Shown here piece after piece: positions 24,014 through 37,225 of a stretch of 64,000 bases of DNA. This DNA is from Corydoras sp. C115 (Eukaryota; Chordata; Actinopteri; Siluriformes; Callichthyidae), in assembly GCA_019802505.1 (NCBI GenBank), contig JAFMOC010000519.1, positions 124,001 through 188,000 of the forward strand. Direction: 5' to 3'. Within the stretch, counting starts at the first letter, position 1; each line of letters starts with the position of its first letter. Made by a program: the position numbers and the translations under genes. The notes beneath the pieces were generated by a model. It worked only from the letters and a program-made list of their open reading frames with translations. It was not told the DNA's origin and did no database searches.

Positions 24014-24478
24014 ATTCTTATGATTTATTATGATTGAGGATATTTGAATGCACAAAGTTTACGATTCCAAACAAAGGTGTTCCATTCCTTTCAGAACGCT
24101 GACCTTTGTTTAATGAATGACTTGTTAGAATTAAGTATTGTAACATTTACATTTAATACATAATTATTGGACAATTGATTTACTCTATGTGGTTAGAAAT
24201 ATAAGGAACTGCATTCAATAAGATGTGTTACATGTTTGCACAGGTCATGTTTCTGCAGTTGGTGATATCTGAATAAAATATGAAATAAAATTGCCCTATT
24301 TTAACATGAACACATTTTTCACATGCATTTGTAACTAAATTGTAATAATTGTATGAACATACTGACAATCATTACTTTTAACCCAACTTCCTGTAAATTA
24401 TGTTGGAATTGTCTATGTAAGAGACAACATTTTATAGAAAAATATTACCATTTTGGAATTCAGAATGTTGTCTTGTAA
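24014..24478. repeat. Diverged direct duplication, copy 1
   Basis: Shares ordered blocks with 25548-26194: TGAGGATATTTGAATGCA, AATACATAATTATTGGAC, ATTCAATAAGATG, TGCAGTTGGTGATATCTGAA, TTTTAACATGAACA and AAAAATATTACCATTTTGG. Confidence 0.8.
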
Positions 24479-24489
24479 TGCAAGTATAC

Positions 24490-24850
24490 TATATGAACAA
24501 AAGCAATTGACACCTACATTATACTTTTATCAGATTTTATTCTTAAGGATGGATATTCTATGAGATTTGGGAAGTGCTATAAGTTTTTTTTGCCCGTTCA
24601 TGGAAAAAAAAACATTTGCAAGACAAAAAAGCTGTATAAGAAGGCCTGGCTTGCAATCTCGATCCTCTATGTCCCAGATGTTCAATGAAGTTGGGGCCAG
24701 GGCTCCTTATTGGACTTACTTTGTGCACTTGGGCTTAGACAGGAAAGGGCCTTCCACAAACTGTTTCCATAAAGTTAGATACATACAACTTAGCATGGCT
24801 AATTCATTGATTTTATTTCCATTGACAATGAGAATGATTACCACACTTTA
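24490..24850. mobile_element. Tc1-like interspersed repeat fragment
   Basis: ACTATATGAACAAAAGCAATTG at the left and AGAAGGCCTGGCTTGCAATC, CTTTGTGCACTTGGGCTTAG, CAAACTGTTTCCATAAAGTT match the family seen at 1143-1660. It lies between the two copies of the duplication. The ORF at 24567 is not a gene. Confidence 0.5.
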
Positions 24851-25547
24851 ATAATAAAGATATTTTTCACTATTTGTTTAGATTTTAAATATTACTCATA
24901 TTACTCTTAAGGAGAAGAGCTATGCAGAAATAGAAAAAAAGATTGACATTAGGTTTTAATAAGAATGAGAAAGTAAAAAAAGAATAGAAGGAAGAAAGAC
25001 AGATTACCAGCAGTGACAGTCAGCCATTGTAGCAGCTTGTGACTAGCTGAGGAAAAGAGTGAGCTGATTTTCGCACGTTTATCCCCCACACTGCTGTTAG
25101 AGCCAGGTGCTGCAAGCCTTCATGCAAAACACTGGCAGTTTGGTCAGGTTACAAGGGCATGTTGGAGATTGGGGAAATAGGGCAAAGTGGACAGACAGAA
25201 AAGAAGGGGAGGGGTGCAAAGAGAGCAAGAGAAAAAAATTAGAGTGCAAAGTAAGTAGAACAGCACATAAAGACAACATTCAGAAAATATAAAGATATGG
25301 AGAAAAATTACATAGATGTTCAAAGCAATCTTTTATACCTGCACAAGAGATGCAGACTAGATCAGAACTAACAAACAGAGAAGGATATTTAACCGAACCA
25401 GTGCAAGTCAGAGAAAAGTGTAAGCAACATGGCTCTCATTCCTTCCCCTTATTTGGGCAAATTTGCAAACAGTGTCTGGCGTCTACAAGAAACAAGAAAC
25501 AAGGAACAGGGAAATGGAGAGCTCGTTTACATCATGAGAAACTATTA

Positions 25548-26194
25548 TGAATATAATTTTTATGTTCAGACTGAGGATATTTATTTGAACGCATGAAGAT
25601 TATGATTTCATCCAAAAGTGGTCCGAGTTACATTGAGAATGCAGACATGTTTTTAATGACTTGGAAGAACTAAGTATTTTTATTTAACATTCAATACATA
25701 ATTATTGGACTTCTAATTTGCACTAAGTGGTCAGAAATTTAAGGAACTGAATTCAATAAGATGACTTCATGTTCCTGCAGTTGGTGATGTTTGAACAAAC
25801 TAAGAAATAACATAAAAAATGCCCAATTTTAACATGAACATATTTTTTACAAAACTACATTTGCATTACAAATGCATTACAAACATACAAAAGCAATTGT
25901 AACTAAGTAGTAATTATTGTTTTGAACAAACATATTGACAATAATTACTTTTAACCCAATGTGTCTTGTAAAAAAATTAAATTAAAAAAAAAATTCTACC
26001 ACTATCATTTTACCACAGGGTAAACTGGGTCCATAAAACATAATTTCGTATACATTTCATGTACCACATGTAAATGACATTATGTAAATGACAATAAAGT
26101 CTCATTAAATCCTTAAATGATATTGAAATTTCCTATGCAAGAGGCAAATTCTTTTAGAAAAATATTACCATTTTGGTATTCAGAATGTTGTCTT
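25548..26194. repeat. Diverged direct duplication, copy 2 (with insertion)
   Basis: Second copy of 24014-24478, lengthened by extra sequence at about 26000-26125 that includes the LINE-tail-like TGACAATAAAGTCTCATTAA. Confidence 0.8.
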
Positions 26195-26881
26195 AAATAT
26201 TATAATTTATTTTTTATATAATTTTTATTCTTTATATAATATTATATTTTCTATACTTTTTTTTCTACCAAGTATTATTGGCACTGTAAACACAACTGAT
26301 GACGTTGTGGTGTTACAACTCGTATTACATCTGAACCACAAGCACATGAGCTTTTCTTTTTTTTCTGTTCTTTATGCTTTATTTGTTATTAAGGATTGTT
26401 ACTTTCCCAGAATCAGCAACACCGATTAAGTCAAAACGTATCACTCAGTCTTGTCTACACTATGAACAGTTTGCATGGTATAAAGGTGAGAGGGAGGATA
26501 TGTGTGTGTGAAAAGATAATGCACTGATAAACTATTGATGAGATTGTTGTGTGTCTACAAGCATAAGGCCCTATATGTGTTCTCACTTTACCAGTGTGTG
26601 TATGTGCGTTCGTGTGTTTCACTGCAAGAATGGGTTATATGTGAAGAGCAAATTCCTCTGTGTGTATGCACAGTAGGCAAAATAAATCACTATCACTATA
26701 TAAAAAAAACTACTGTTAAAACCCAGGTGATGAATCAGCTATAGAGGTCGTCTTAAAAATGTTTAATGGTTGCTACTGCATCACACAGGCTGGACATATA
26801 GTTACAAACGTTATAGGAGAAATAGTTCACATAAAAGTAGTTAATGCATTTTATTTCATCAGTACACTGCTTTCAATTTTA

Positions 26882-27112
26882 AGGGCAGCTCTGTGGTATA
26901 GCAATTAGTGCCCTCACCTCATAACAAGAACACCATAGGTTTGACCTCCAAGCACTGGGTGCAGAGTACTTTCTGAAAAGTGTGCACATTATCCTTGTGT
27001 ACACATGGGTCTCCCCAGGGTGTGCCAGCTTCCTTTCACAGTTAACACAAATGTAAGTCAGTCAAACAGGAGATAAAAATTCACCCTGCTGAACTGTGTG
27101 TGTCCATGAATG
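26882..27112 (+). mobile_element. Old tRNA-derived SINE remnant
   Basis: CTCTGTGGTATAGCAATTAG is a decayed A-box region and AGGTTTGACCTCCAAGCAC a decayed B box. Later parts (CACATGGGTCTCCCCAGGGT, CAGCTTCCTTTCACAG) follow the order of a common fish SINE. Strongly diverged. Confidence 0.45.
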
Positions 27113-27651
27113 AATTTTGTTTTTTGTATGTTTCTACCTAGCAACATGTCATTCTACCTATGCCTTCTACCTATGAATAATTTACAAGCCCCTTAAACAG
27201 CTTTTGATGAATGAAAACAAGTCAGCCTGTTTAAATGCCAGGATTAATTTCTTTAGAATATGTACAGAAAACCCACACCAAAGTTCCTACCCACAGTGCT
27301 CATGGATTCTTAATCTGAGAAGTAAATTAGCACCCGTGTTGTTCACCTTTGTATTCTTGGTGTTTTGTTCCAAGTACAACCAAACACTTTTCCTCATGTA
27401 CAACAAATGGAGGGAATTGGTTTCAAAATAAAGATACACGTGACAAATTAGGTTTGCATTGTGTAGCATTACACGCAAACAAATCACATTTTTAAACATC
27501 CAGCTTATGTGTGTTTTTTAACAAACTGTGCCAGTACAATTCAGGATGTGTCCTGTGTTCAGGTTGACTGACGCAGAGTCCCAGCAAACGGGCTGTTTTT
27601 GCACAATGTGACAGTGTGCAGCTCATAGGCTGTAATTTAACTGTGCAGTGT

Positions 27652-27653
<2 letters not shown>

Positions 27654-27740
<87 letters not shown>
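27654..27740. repeat. (TA)n microsatellite
   Basis: About 43 TA units. Confidence 0.97.
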
Positions 27741-27742
<2 letters not shown>

Positions 27743-27947
27743 TGTATATTGCAAAAGGTGACACTGAGCAGTATCGATATATGAAGTGTTTTCTTTAAAC
27801 AGTTGTCATGGTGACATAACACTGGGGTGGTAGGAGGGTAGATGAATAGGATGAGTATTTATACAATGACGCACCTCCTGAAAGTGATGACACACTGCAA
27901 TTCTTAATCAGTGTTTTTACTGATGCAATTCAAAGACATTTCACACT

Positions 27948-28240
27948 TACATTAAGTCATTTAGCAGAAACTTTTATCCAAAGCGACATACAAATGAGAA
28001 CATCACAAGTCAGTAGTTATGAAGAAAACCAACTACTGTATATTGTAAAATCATCAAACCTGATTGTTATTTGATGCTGCCCCCCCCCCTTTTTTTTTAC
28101 AACAGGTATTTGTTAAAAAGATGCGTCTTCAGTAGTTTCTTAAAAATACCAAGTGATTCTGCCTTACAGACAGAGTTTCAACAAGATCCCAAGCAACAAA
28201 GCTTTTTCTAAAGCTTTTGCTGACCTGTAATCATCACAGT
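27948..28240 (-). mobile_element. Interspersed repeat with reversed GGATAAA-type tail
   Basis: TAAGTCATTTAGCAGAAACT and TTTTATCCAAAGCGACATAC begin it; ATGAGAACATCACAAG and CAGTAGTTATGAAGAAAACC follow and recur at 12990-13030. A run of 11 C then 9 T interrupts it at about 28080-28100. Confidence 0.5.
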
Positions 28241-31099
28241 GTTATTTACACTGCCTAGACACCAATGGCAATTTTCAGTCTAATTCATTCCACCCAACCA
28301 TGTCTTTAATTCTATACTCCTGTGGCAACAAGACTGAATTGAATCCTTATCAATGATTAAGAGGTGCTTAGTATAGTTATAATATAAATTGCAATTAAGC
28401 CAGTTTACAAGAGAGTGAATGTGCTATTACACTGAATATTAAATCATAGACACAAGAATAAAGGCTTAGGAAAAAAGATAACTATAGGCTGTGGTATTTA
28501 GTGCATAGTAACCATTCAAGTGTGAGATCGTTTTTTTTTTTTTCACAATAGTTTAACATAGCATTTATTTTCGTTGGAATTATCTGCTGCCAAAAACATA
28601 AACAAAATAAATGCAAGTTTGTAGTATAAGACTGAAATAATGTATTGTACATCACACACAGATACAAAGCGAAGCGGTCAGATGTGTGCGCTATTGTCAA
28701 TAAATGTCTTGACTGGACCAACGACTCAGCCAATAAGATTTAGAAACCAGACCGGTTTCATTAAATAAACATTACTTGGACATTATGGCTCTTTAAATAT
28801 TGCTTTAAAATGTTTAGTGAATTAAACATTAGTGACCAGTTGTCTTTTTCATTTACAGACACACATATGAGCAATTATTAAAATAGACGCACACAATATC
28901 AATGCTTAAGACATTCAATACACACCTATTTGGATAAGGATTTCAGAAATGCAGTGTTTATGAAAACCTCATGTACTGTATAGAATAGAAAGTGCAGTTT
29001 AATAATCACCCATGTTAAATAATAACAATATAAAAACATGAATAAATATACATTTCATAATTATATAAATCATAACCTGAGTTGGATTGAATGAACATCC
29101 ACAGTAATGATTAAACATAGCTGTCAGACTACAAAAGAACAAAAGAGGAGAACTCGCAGAGCACTAGCCATCATAAAAGTCTGCTTTTCAATAAGAAAGT
29201 GATTTAACAGATGATTCCTAATTAGACTATGATAACAATATTACAGATAAAAATACTACATTCCGTAACAATCTTTTTACATGTAAAAGCTTAGTCTTTC
29301 TGAGGACACAGAACTAAAGCAAATACGACAGTTAATTATAAACAGAGCATTCTGACATGCCACAAAGGTCTTGCTATCGAAAATTACAGTGACAAAGTTA
29401 CAGAGATTTAGCTGTGGCAATGCTAAAAATACATTAGGGACAGGTTAATGTTTTGTTCAGAGTTCTTATCAATGTCATAAGAAGTTTATTTTCTAACCCG
29501 AATAATCTAATAATAATAATAATAAACCCGAGTTTTAGACATCCTATTATTATAATACAGTATGTATCAAAATTTATGTGAGTTTGTCAATTAAGGTAAC
29601 AATAATTCATAAAGACTGGTAGTGAAAAAGGGGACATGGCTTGCCATTGCCATTAATGTTTCACAACAAAGATATCAAATGTGTTGAAGGTCAGAACTAA
29701 GTTTGTAGAACCACATTACAAATTTTGCGTTAGCTTACATGCTCAGCCATGCAGCAAAATATAACAAACTATTTTAACACATCAAAAATTCTAACCGTTT
29801 AACTAAAAGATGGCGAGACAAAGCTTTAATATGTAAAAAACTAGAATGGGTGTCCAAATAATTCAGGCACTGTGTTTAATAAAGTGTCTTGTCAAATCCA
29901 TATGATGTTTCCATTAGCTCTAATATATTGGACGCTTTTGTTAAGATGTTAAACTAAAATTAAAAAGGCCTTAACATTAAGCTTTATTATGTCCCAAAAC
30001 AACATTAAAAAAAAACCAAAAAAAAAACCACAGAAGTAAAATTTGGGAACTACCCTCAAACTTAGAAGTTCACCTGTCCAAATTGAGATAGCATCTTAGC
30101 TATTTAATAAGAGTTATTTGCAGAGCTGTCTACTTCAGAAAGTATATCAAACTTTAGTAGTTGACGAGTACTTGAGTGCCGGACACCCTTTGCTTATGTA
30201 ATGTGTTTAACAGCATGAGTCCAATTTTACCAGTACATCAAACCCACAGCTTGATTTAGGTCAGAGTGTATGTGCTATTGTGATGATGGGAAAAGGATGC
30301 CTTGCACGGTTTGAAATGTACATGTACTAATTCTCTTAATTATTCATGGGTGTGTTTTGAGCATAAATGCAATAATAAGTGTCACTTGCCATTCCCTTTA
30401 AGAGACCTGACTGGTGGATTAGTATTTTAGCGGCACACCTGCTTGGATTCAATGTTCTTTTCATTTTACTGCAAATTGAGAATACACACTATAGTGTAGA
30501 TTATGTTTATGCATTCTTTGTGCAAACACAGTGATATTTAATAGCGTTCAGTGGTGTTGGGCAGGCACCTGTGTTGACAATTAACTGCCAAGATAGTAAT
30601 GCATGCTGGCTCTTGACGTCTGCCTGGGTTGTATTCAGTTAGGGGCGCACTTGTGTTTTCTGTTGCCAAGATAGCAATTCACCATTGCCGTAGATATACT
30701 TGCAAGCATCTTTGAAAACATTGTTGGCGAGGTGTAAGATAGCAGCTGCAACATGCTTTGCGTAAAGTGTAAGAAAGAGAGACCCATGTGTTCAGATAAA
30801 GTAAAAGTTGCAACACAACACAAAAGTTTTCCTCATTTCAAACCATATTCTTACACATATTAGGTCACATTGCTTTGATTACTCCCACTGTGTGGAAGAA
30901 AGATGGAGTGGCATTGAAAATGCAGTAAAAACACACAGACAATTGGATGCAATAAAAAGTCTTAAGAGGAGTAAAATTATACTCACTTAAAAAGCACAAT
31001 AGTTTAACAAATGAAATGCAAATAATTGAATCATAAAAACCTTTCCTTAGATTACAGTTTCAGTTAATTTGGAAGGAAAATGTTAAATATTTTGTTTCA

Positions 31100-31705
31100 T
31101 CCATCCATTAACTACCGCTTATCCGGGTCCGGGTTGTGGAGGCAGCAACATAAACAAAAAAGATGTCCAGATGTCCCTATCCCCAGCCACCTCTTCCAGC
31201 TCACCAGGAGGCACACTGAGGCATTCCCAGGTCATTCGAGAGACATAGCCTCTATGTCTTGTCCTGGTTCTTCCCCGAGACAAGACTTAAACATACCTGG
31301 AACACCCCACCGGGGAAGTCTCCAGAAGGCATCCGGACCAGATGACAACAATCACCTGGGTAATCACCTCATTGGGGTGGAGTTGTTTTCGTGCCTATGA
31401 TATGCATATTAATAGCAGGCTGAGTAAATATGGGGGGGGCTTGTCCTTAGAATTCGAAAAATTTAGTGAACCCAGCGTTAAACATGTCTGGAACACCCCA
31501 CCAGGGAGGTGTCCAGGAAGCATCCGGACCAGATGCTCAACCACCTCAGCTAGCTCCTCTCGACGTGAACAAGATCCTGAGATACTTAAACTGCTCCACC
31601 TGAGGCAGGAGCTCGTGTCCAACCTGGAGAGAGTTATCCACCCTTTTCCCATTTTTCTCCCTTTTACCTCCAACTGGTTCTCGGTTGCTGAAACTAGTTC
31701 TAAAA
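31100..31705 (-). mobile_element. LINE reverse-transcriptase remnant, antisense
   Basis: On the minus strand, segments such as VEQFKYLRILFTSRG resemble the conserved VEEFKYLG region near the C-terminus of fish non-LTR reverse transcriptases. CATCCATTAACTACCGCTTA at the left is the reversed 3' end. Frames are broken and it appears internally duplicated: the GGAACACCCCACC motif occurs twice, about 200 bp apart. Confidence 0.6.
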
Positions 31706-32704
31706 ACTAAATATTTATGACACCAAATTCTCATATATGGCAACTATACTAACATGAGTTTTATTTAGCTTAACACAAGAAACCTGCGCATTGTAAATGT
31801 TAATTTAGTGTCAAAGTCTGATACAGTAAAAATATTATTTTATGAAATTGGAAAAACTTAGTATTTCATCAGACTCGATACTTAAAATGTAATTTCATGA
31901 GAAATAATACACAAGCTATTTAACTTGAAAGAGAATAGGTTTCAGGGGGAAATATGTCTCAGAAGTTGCTTTATTATTTATAACATTGCTGTTACATCTA
32001 AGCTTAATTCTTCATGTTATGTCGTGTGATAGCCAGTAGCTATATCTATCTTCATCATTGATATAGACTATAGACAATGATACAGACTATATCATTGCTT
32101 TGAATTACAGAATCAGCTTTTTTTTAGCTCCAAGTTGACTGAATAATCGATAAGTAAAGATGTGTAATTCTTTTTTGAAAACATCTGGTATGGCTTATAA
32201 TCTGTACATTGAGCAGCCCCTCATTGTATCAGTGTTTACTTTCCTTCCATTTTCTTTTCTGTCAGTTCCCACACCACAAGACGCTCTGGTTGCCATTTCC
32301 TCAACCTGTTCCTTCCTGTTATGCTGACAAGTGTTTTCCTCAGTAAACAATATTTACCATTTTAAAATAAAAATGTAAAACAAAATGTAAAAATGACATC
32401 ATTCATCACATTACCTCAGCACTTTGCATCTAACATATGCAAATTAGCACTATAGACATTAAAATGCTTTTCTTACAACAAAAACAAATTCCTGATTACT
32501 TCAGCTACTCCTCCAGCACTAAAGTGTGTAACCAAGTAATTTGCTAGACAAATTTGGGCCAATAATAACATGAAATATGTGCTATTATTTAAATTTAAGG
32601 TACAACTAAATTTTTGACAGGCAAAAGAACATATATTATTTATTGAGGGGCCCAGGTGATGGACTTGGAAACAATAAAGACAACTAAACATTAGACACAC
32701 ACAC

Positions 32705-32706
<2 letters not shown>

Positions 32707-32789
<83 letters not shown>
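32707..32789. repeat. (TA)n(CA)n microsatellite
   Basis: About 34 TA units then eight CA units, running straight into a SINE tail fragment. Confidence 0.96.
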
Positions 32790-32849
32790 GGGCATGGGGA
32801 ACCCCTCTGCGACCCTAGAATAGGACTAAGCGGTAGATAATGGATGGAT
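32790..32849 (+). mobile_element. GGCGGCACGG-family SINE, 3' tail fragment
   Basis: GGGCATGGGGAACCCCTCTG, GGACTAAGCGGTAGATAATGG and ATGGATGA are the last 60 bases of the family. Confidence 0.7.
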
Positions 32850-32895
32850 GAAATATTCAGGCAGTAAAGAATTGTTTAATTAACAAAAGTACTGT

Positions 32896-32898
<3 letters not shown>

Positions 32899-32946
<48 letters not shown>
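32899..32946. repeat. (TAA)n microsatellite
   Basis: About 16 TAA units, 105 bp from exon 2 of B4GALT1. Confidence 0.95.
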
Positions 32947-32949
<3 letters not shown>

Positions 32950-33051
32950 CAAATAATCAGTAGTAATATATAAACAAATTATTAACATGAATTACCCTAC
33001 TCAATATATATGTATTTATAATAAATAAATAAATAAACAGACTGTACTGAC

Positions 33052-33287
33052 CTGATTGATGACATATATGCCATAGTCCAGCTGCTGCCGTTGAAGGATT
33101 GGGTGTAAATAATAGAGCCAGAACTTAAGGTGTTCATCTCGGTTTCTAAATGGGATGATAATGGCTACTTTCTGCACAGCTACACAGTCTTTGGGTTTGT
33201 AACGTCCTCCTTCCTGAAGTGCTGGGTTTTCTTTCCTCACAAAATCAAGGTTGACTGGATTGGAAAACTCAACTCGAAGTGGGCCCA
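33052..33287 (-). CDS. b4galt1: B4GALT1-type galactosyltransferase, exon 2
   Basis: Exon of 236 nt encoding residues 96-174, start of the catalytic domain. Acceptor TTTCAG|TGGGCC and donor AATCAG|GTCAGT are both clean on the minus strand, and the reading frame joins exon 1 exactly. Visible features are the GGRY turn (122-125), Cys130 (the family's first disulphide region), the nucleotide-sugar binding motif IIIPFRNR (138-145), and the segment RQQLDYGIYVINQ (162-174), which matches B4GALT1 better than B4GALT2. As I recall, 236 nt is also the length of the equivalent mammalian B4GALT1 exon. The ORF runs past both splice sites into intron, so only the part between them is coding. Confidence 0.95.
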
Positions 33288-35274
33288 CTGAAACAGTAAT
33301 AAAGCAAACAGTAAGAGTCTCATTTAAGGCTGGGTGATTACCTAAATTCAACATTGACAATAATTGAACTCAATTATGATTACTAAACAATTATTTTGGT
33401 CTTGTTTTCTGTTTGTAAATGAATTATTGGAACACTGAATAATTATTCATTTTAACTTTTGAACAATGGGTAATTGATTAATCTCATGATTATTTTTTCA
33501 AGTACTTGATAAATCTAAAAACTATAACTCAAATTTTATAATGTTTGGAATTAAAATAACTTGTCCAAAAAATAAAAATAAAAATAAAAATCATTAATGT
33601 TTAAACATCTTGAATCAAACACACTGCTCATAGGGGTACTATTGAAACACAAAAATGCTTTAGCATTAACAGCTTTATCAAACATCCAATCTCAGCCACA
33701 AAAGATTCCAATGATACAAGTATAATACAAAGCACATCAGTGATGTAATGATGGTGGAATATTTTAAAATGAGTCTTACTATTACTGGAATGTACTTATA
33801 AAAATACTGGACATAAAAAAATATTTTCCCCTTAAATAGTTTACTTTAAATTATTAAATCACCAGGTAACAAGTAATTTCTTGGTGGGGGAAGAAAAGAA
33901 AAAAAAAAAATAAAAAATAAAAAACCTGACTGTTCTTTGAGGCAGTATGACATGAGGCCACAACAGAGGTGACAGTAGTACAAAAGACAAAAAGTGAAGT
34001 AAAAGTATTAGTATATTGTAAAATAATTACTTAAGTAAAAGTTGAAGTTTGTTGATTTTTTTTAGTCAAACAGAAGTATAAAAGTACATGCACCTACATG
34101 TACATAAAGTAAAAAAGTTCAAATGTTTATTTAAAAATTACTTTAATTACATTTCAACAGGGTGTCTTTTTGTTCAAATCAAAGATGCACAAGCACCATC
34201 ACACAAAAAAACATGCAGGAAACAACTTATTTTTTAAATAATCCTATACAAAACCATCTTATTCTGAGACATATCTGTATATTATTAGGCCATGACATTT
34301 TAATTAAAAGTACTGACGTTTAAAACAATTAACCAAAACTGTGGTTGAATAATGTGGTTGTTAATGTAGTGATTATTAATAATAAACAATATTCTACATG
34401 TTATGACATGACCTGTCTCTCTTTACAGTATGCTTTACAGTAAAAGACACCATTAAAATTCAGCTAATTAATATTAGAAGCATAACATGTTTATGCCTTA
34501 TTGCTATAATAACACCTACATGTAAATTAAGGTGCAGTATGTATCCACGGACACAGAGAATACTGAAATCTATAGGGGCATCTGAATCGGCCACACCTGT
34601 TAACACAGTTGAGAAATGACAGTCGCAGCTGTTACAGCAGAGAAAATAATACCCTAGAAAGGTAGACAATTTCACCACATGGATTTGGAAATGGTTTACA
34701 AGTTTACAAGGCTGTGACAAGCCTATTCCAGCACCTCAAACAAAGGCATTCAGAAGACAACATAATTACAGGGTGATATCAGGGTGCACTGTTTCATTTG
34801 GAAAGTGCCACACAGCACCTGTTTACATGCAAAGCTGGATAGTTTATCTTGTCATATTTAATAGTTTAGATTTTTCACCTACTGCTATGACAAATTTCCA
34901 TGTATTAATCAAATAATCCACACATTAATGGTTACACATGCTACAGCTCATCAGTTGAACTATTATACCTTAGCATCATAGAAATTATTGTGATTATAAA
35001 CCCATTGTGTTTCCCTCACCAATTAGAGTAAAACTCTATGGTAAATAACACACCCTATTATAACAAATGCACAGGGTTTGCACCTAAAAAAATTATCTTT
35101 GTTAATACAGCGAACATGTTGGCTAGGTAGATGTATAAATGTCACATTCTTTTAGTTGTTCGTTACAAAATGTATAGTTTATTCAAGAGGCAAATACTTG
35201 TTTTTATCTATTTTACATAATCTGGTCATACTCTATTTTTTGGTCATATTGATGTAGTCTTGAGCTTGTTGGGA

Positions 35275-35490
35275 CAGACATAGGTTTGTGGTTAAAGATC
35301 CAGCATTTCAACCTGAAGGAACCTGGTTCGATTACCGGTCCCATTAAGTAAACTGGCTGAAATGCACTTGGGCTAGACTCCCTGGCCGTCCTATACAAGG
35401 CTGCCCACAACGCCAGGCTTGCTCAGCTAGCGTGTGTATGTTTCACCGCACAGATGAGTTAAATGTGGGTTAAAATAAATCACTATTCAC
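35275..35490 (+). mobile_element. tRNA-derived SINE remnant (third type)
   Basis: CCTGGTTCGATTACCGGTCC is a good B box. The end GATGAGTTAAATGTGGGTTA recurs, reversed and diverged, at about 42600-42640 (CCTCATTTAACCCATCC), so both belong to one family. Confidence 0.5.
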
Positions 35491-36870
35491 CTCTAAAACC
35501 TAATATGACACCAACAGAAACTGAAAATTTGGGTCATTATCAAATGATTTTCCTTTTTATTAATTGTCACCACATATCTTATTTACCCAGAGGATTGTTA
35601 AGGTGGTTAATTGCAGTTTTGGAATACAGAGATTAATTCAGTGTTTCATAATAAGAAAAATGTATGCTCTACATTCAGTAATTCATAGGATCACAAGACA
35701 GAGACTCTGACTATAACATTTAGCTCGTTGTGATCCAGGGAATCCCAAATGGCAGGGGGGAGTGATAAAAATTAATTAACAAATAAAAAGTATCGTATCA
35801 AATTTTACTACCTTACATTTTGGCAAGACAATAAAAAGAAGCAGCAGTTGTATTGCCACATGCACCAGTGTTTGAAAAGAGGACGTGTACAGAGTGACGG
35901 CCAAATCACAAATATGTTAATATTTTTGCAGAAATGGCAAATAAGCTTTTTATTTTTATAGAAAAGTAAAAAGGACAAATCGATTATTAATCATTACTAA
36001 CAGCTAGTGTTGCAGTCAGCTGATCTGCAAGATTTTAACTTGGTTCGACAGTGCAAGCATTTCACTAAAATTTGCAACTAAAAATACAATCATGCACACT
36101 GCAAACGCAACAAAGAGCATGTGAGCAAGCACTACAAAACCTAGCCCTGATTTTGAAGCAGTTCATTGTTGCTTTAGAATTTAATCAATTCAAGTGACTC
36201 ACTACAGTGAGATGAAATGAACCAAATGAACCAAAAACGGAAACACATAAGTGAAGATTTCTGACAGCACAGAACAGTTCATAAATAAGCAAGCAGCCAC
36301 TACATGGAAACTGAAGTAGTTAATCAATTGTAATTTTATGTGACTGTATTCTGTGTTCCTTCCACAGGCACGTCTGGCTGACTTTGAGTGGAATATGATT
36401 GATAGGTCAGTGCACAATTCTAATTTAAAATACAGCTTGAATGTTCTTTTTGTTTAAAATCACAAGCCAAAATTCCCTGGCTGAAGTTCTAAAGTGAGGT
36501 TTTTTTGGCACTGGAATGAAAAATGATTTGTGACTAATCAGCGTGATACAGTTCGAACTGCAAGATCTGTAACTAATCTGTACAAACCGATTACCATCTC
36601 CATCTCTTCAGGGATACGTTCATGGTCACACTACTGATGCCAATCTGATCATTTTAGATGCTGGGGTTAAAAGCATAGACCTATTTACAATTAAGCAGCT
36701 TTGTTTTGTTTTTTTGTATTTGCACCCATGTTCTTAATAAAACAAATGTAAGCACATGTAGGTGTTTCTGGTTTATTACTATAATATTCAATCATTTAAA
36801 TCTATTTTAACAAAATACAAAAAACAAACAAGATTTAGAATCAAAATTTCTTTCAAAAGCTGCTAACCAT

Positions 36871-37225
36871 CCATCTGTCCATTATTTTCCGCTTCATCCT
36901 ATATATTAGGGTCGCGGGGGTGTTCCCCATGCCCATCCAGGGTAGAAAGTTTCGGGCAGATACACCCAGGACAGGGTGCCAATCTATCGCTGGGCACACA
37001 CTCACTCACACCAACATGCACACAAACACACTCTATATGGGGCAATTTGGAGAACTCAATTGACTTGATCCATATTTTTGGAGTGTGTGAGGAAACCGGA
37101 GAACCCGGAGGAAACCCACGTGGACACGTGGAGAACATGGAAACTCCACCCAGATGGGGATTCGAACCAGGAATCCCTAGCGCTGAGAGGCGAACGTGCT
37201 AATCATGAAGCCACTGTGCCGTCAG
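36871..37225 (-). mobile_element. GGCGGCACGG-family SINE with 12-bp target duplication
   Basis: Full length, reverse orientation. GCTGCTAACCAT occurs at 36859-36870 and again at 37226-37237 as a perfect 12-bp target-site duplication. B box TGGGGATTCGAACCAGG is nearly intact. Confidence 0.93.

Larger units (their letters stand above)
19817..33051. other. B4GALT1 intron 2
   Basis: 13.2 kb, largely AT-rich and without exon-like signals. It contains a hairpin (20089-20122), a less AT-rich and non-repetitive patch at 22440-22760 with a short hairpin near 22720 (CTTGTTC/GAACAAG), SINE and LINE fragments, a diverged duplication, and TA arrays. 28250-31080 shows nothing recognisable apart from ordinary AT-rich sequence. 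Confidence 0.7.

Noticed and set aside
31395..31743. Small ORFs at 31080-31743 as host genes
   Set aside because: They fit degenerate LINE sequence with broken frames.
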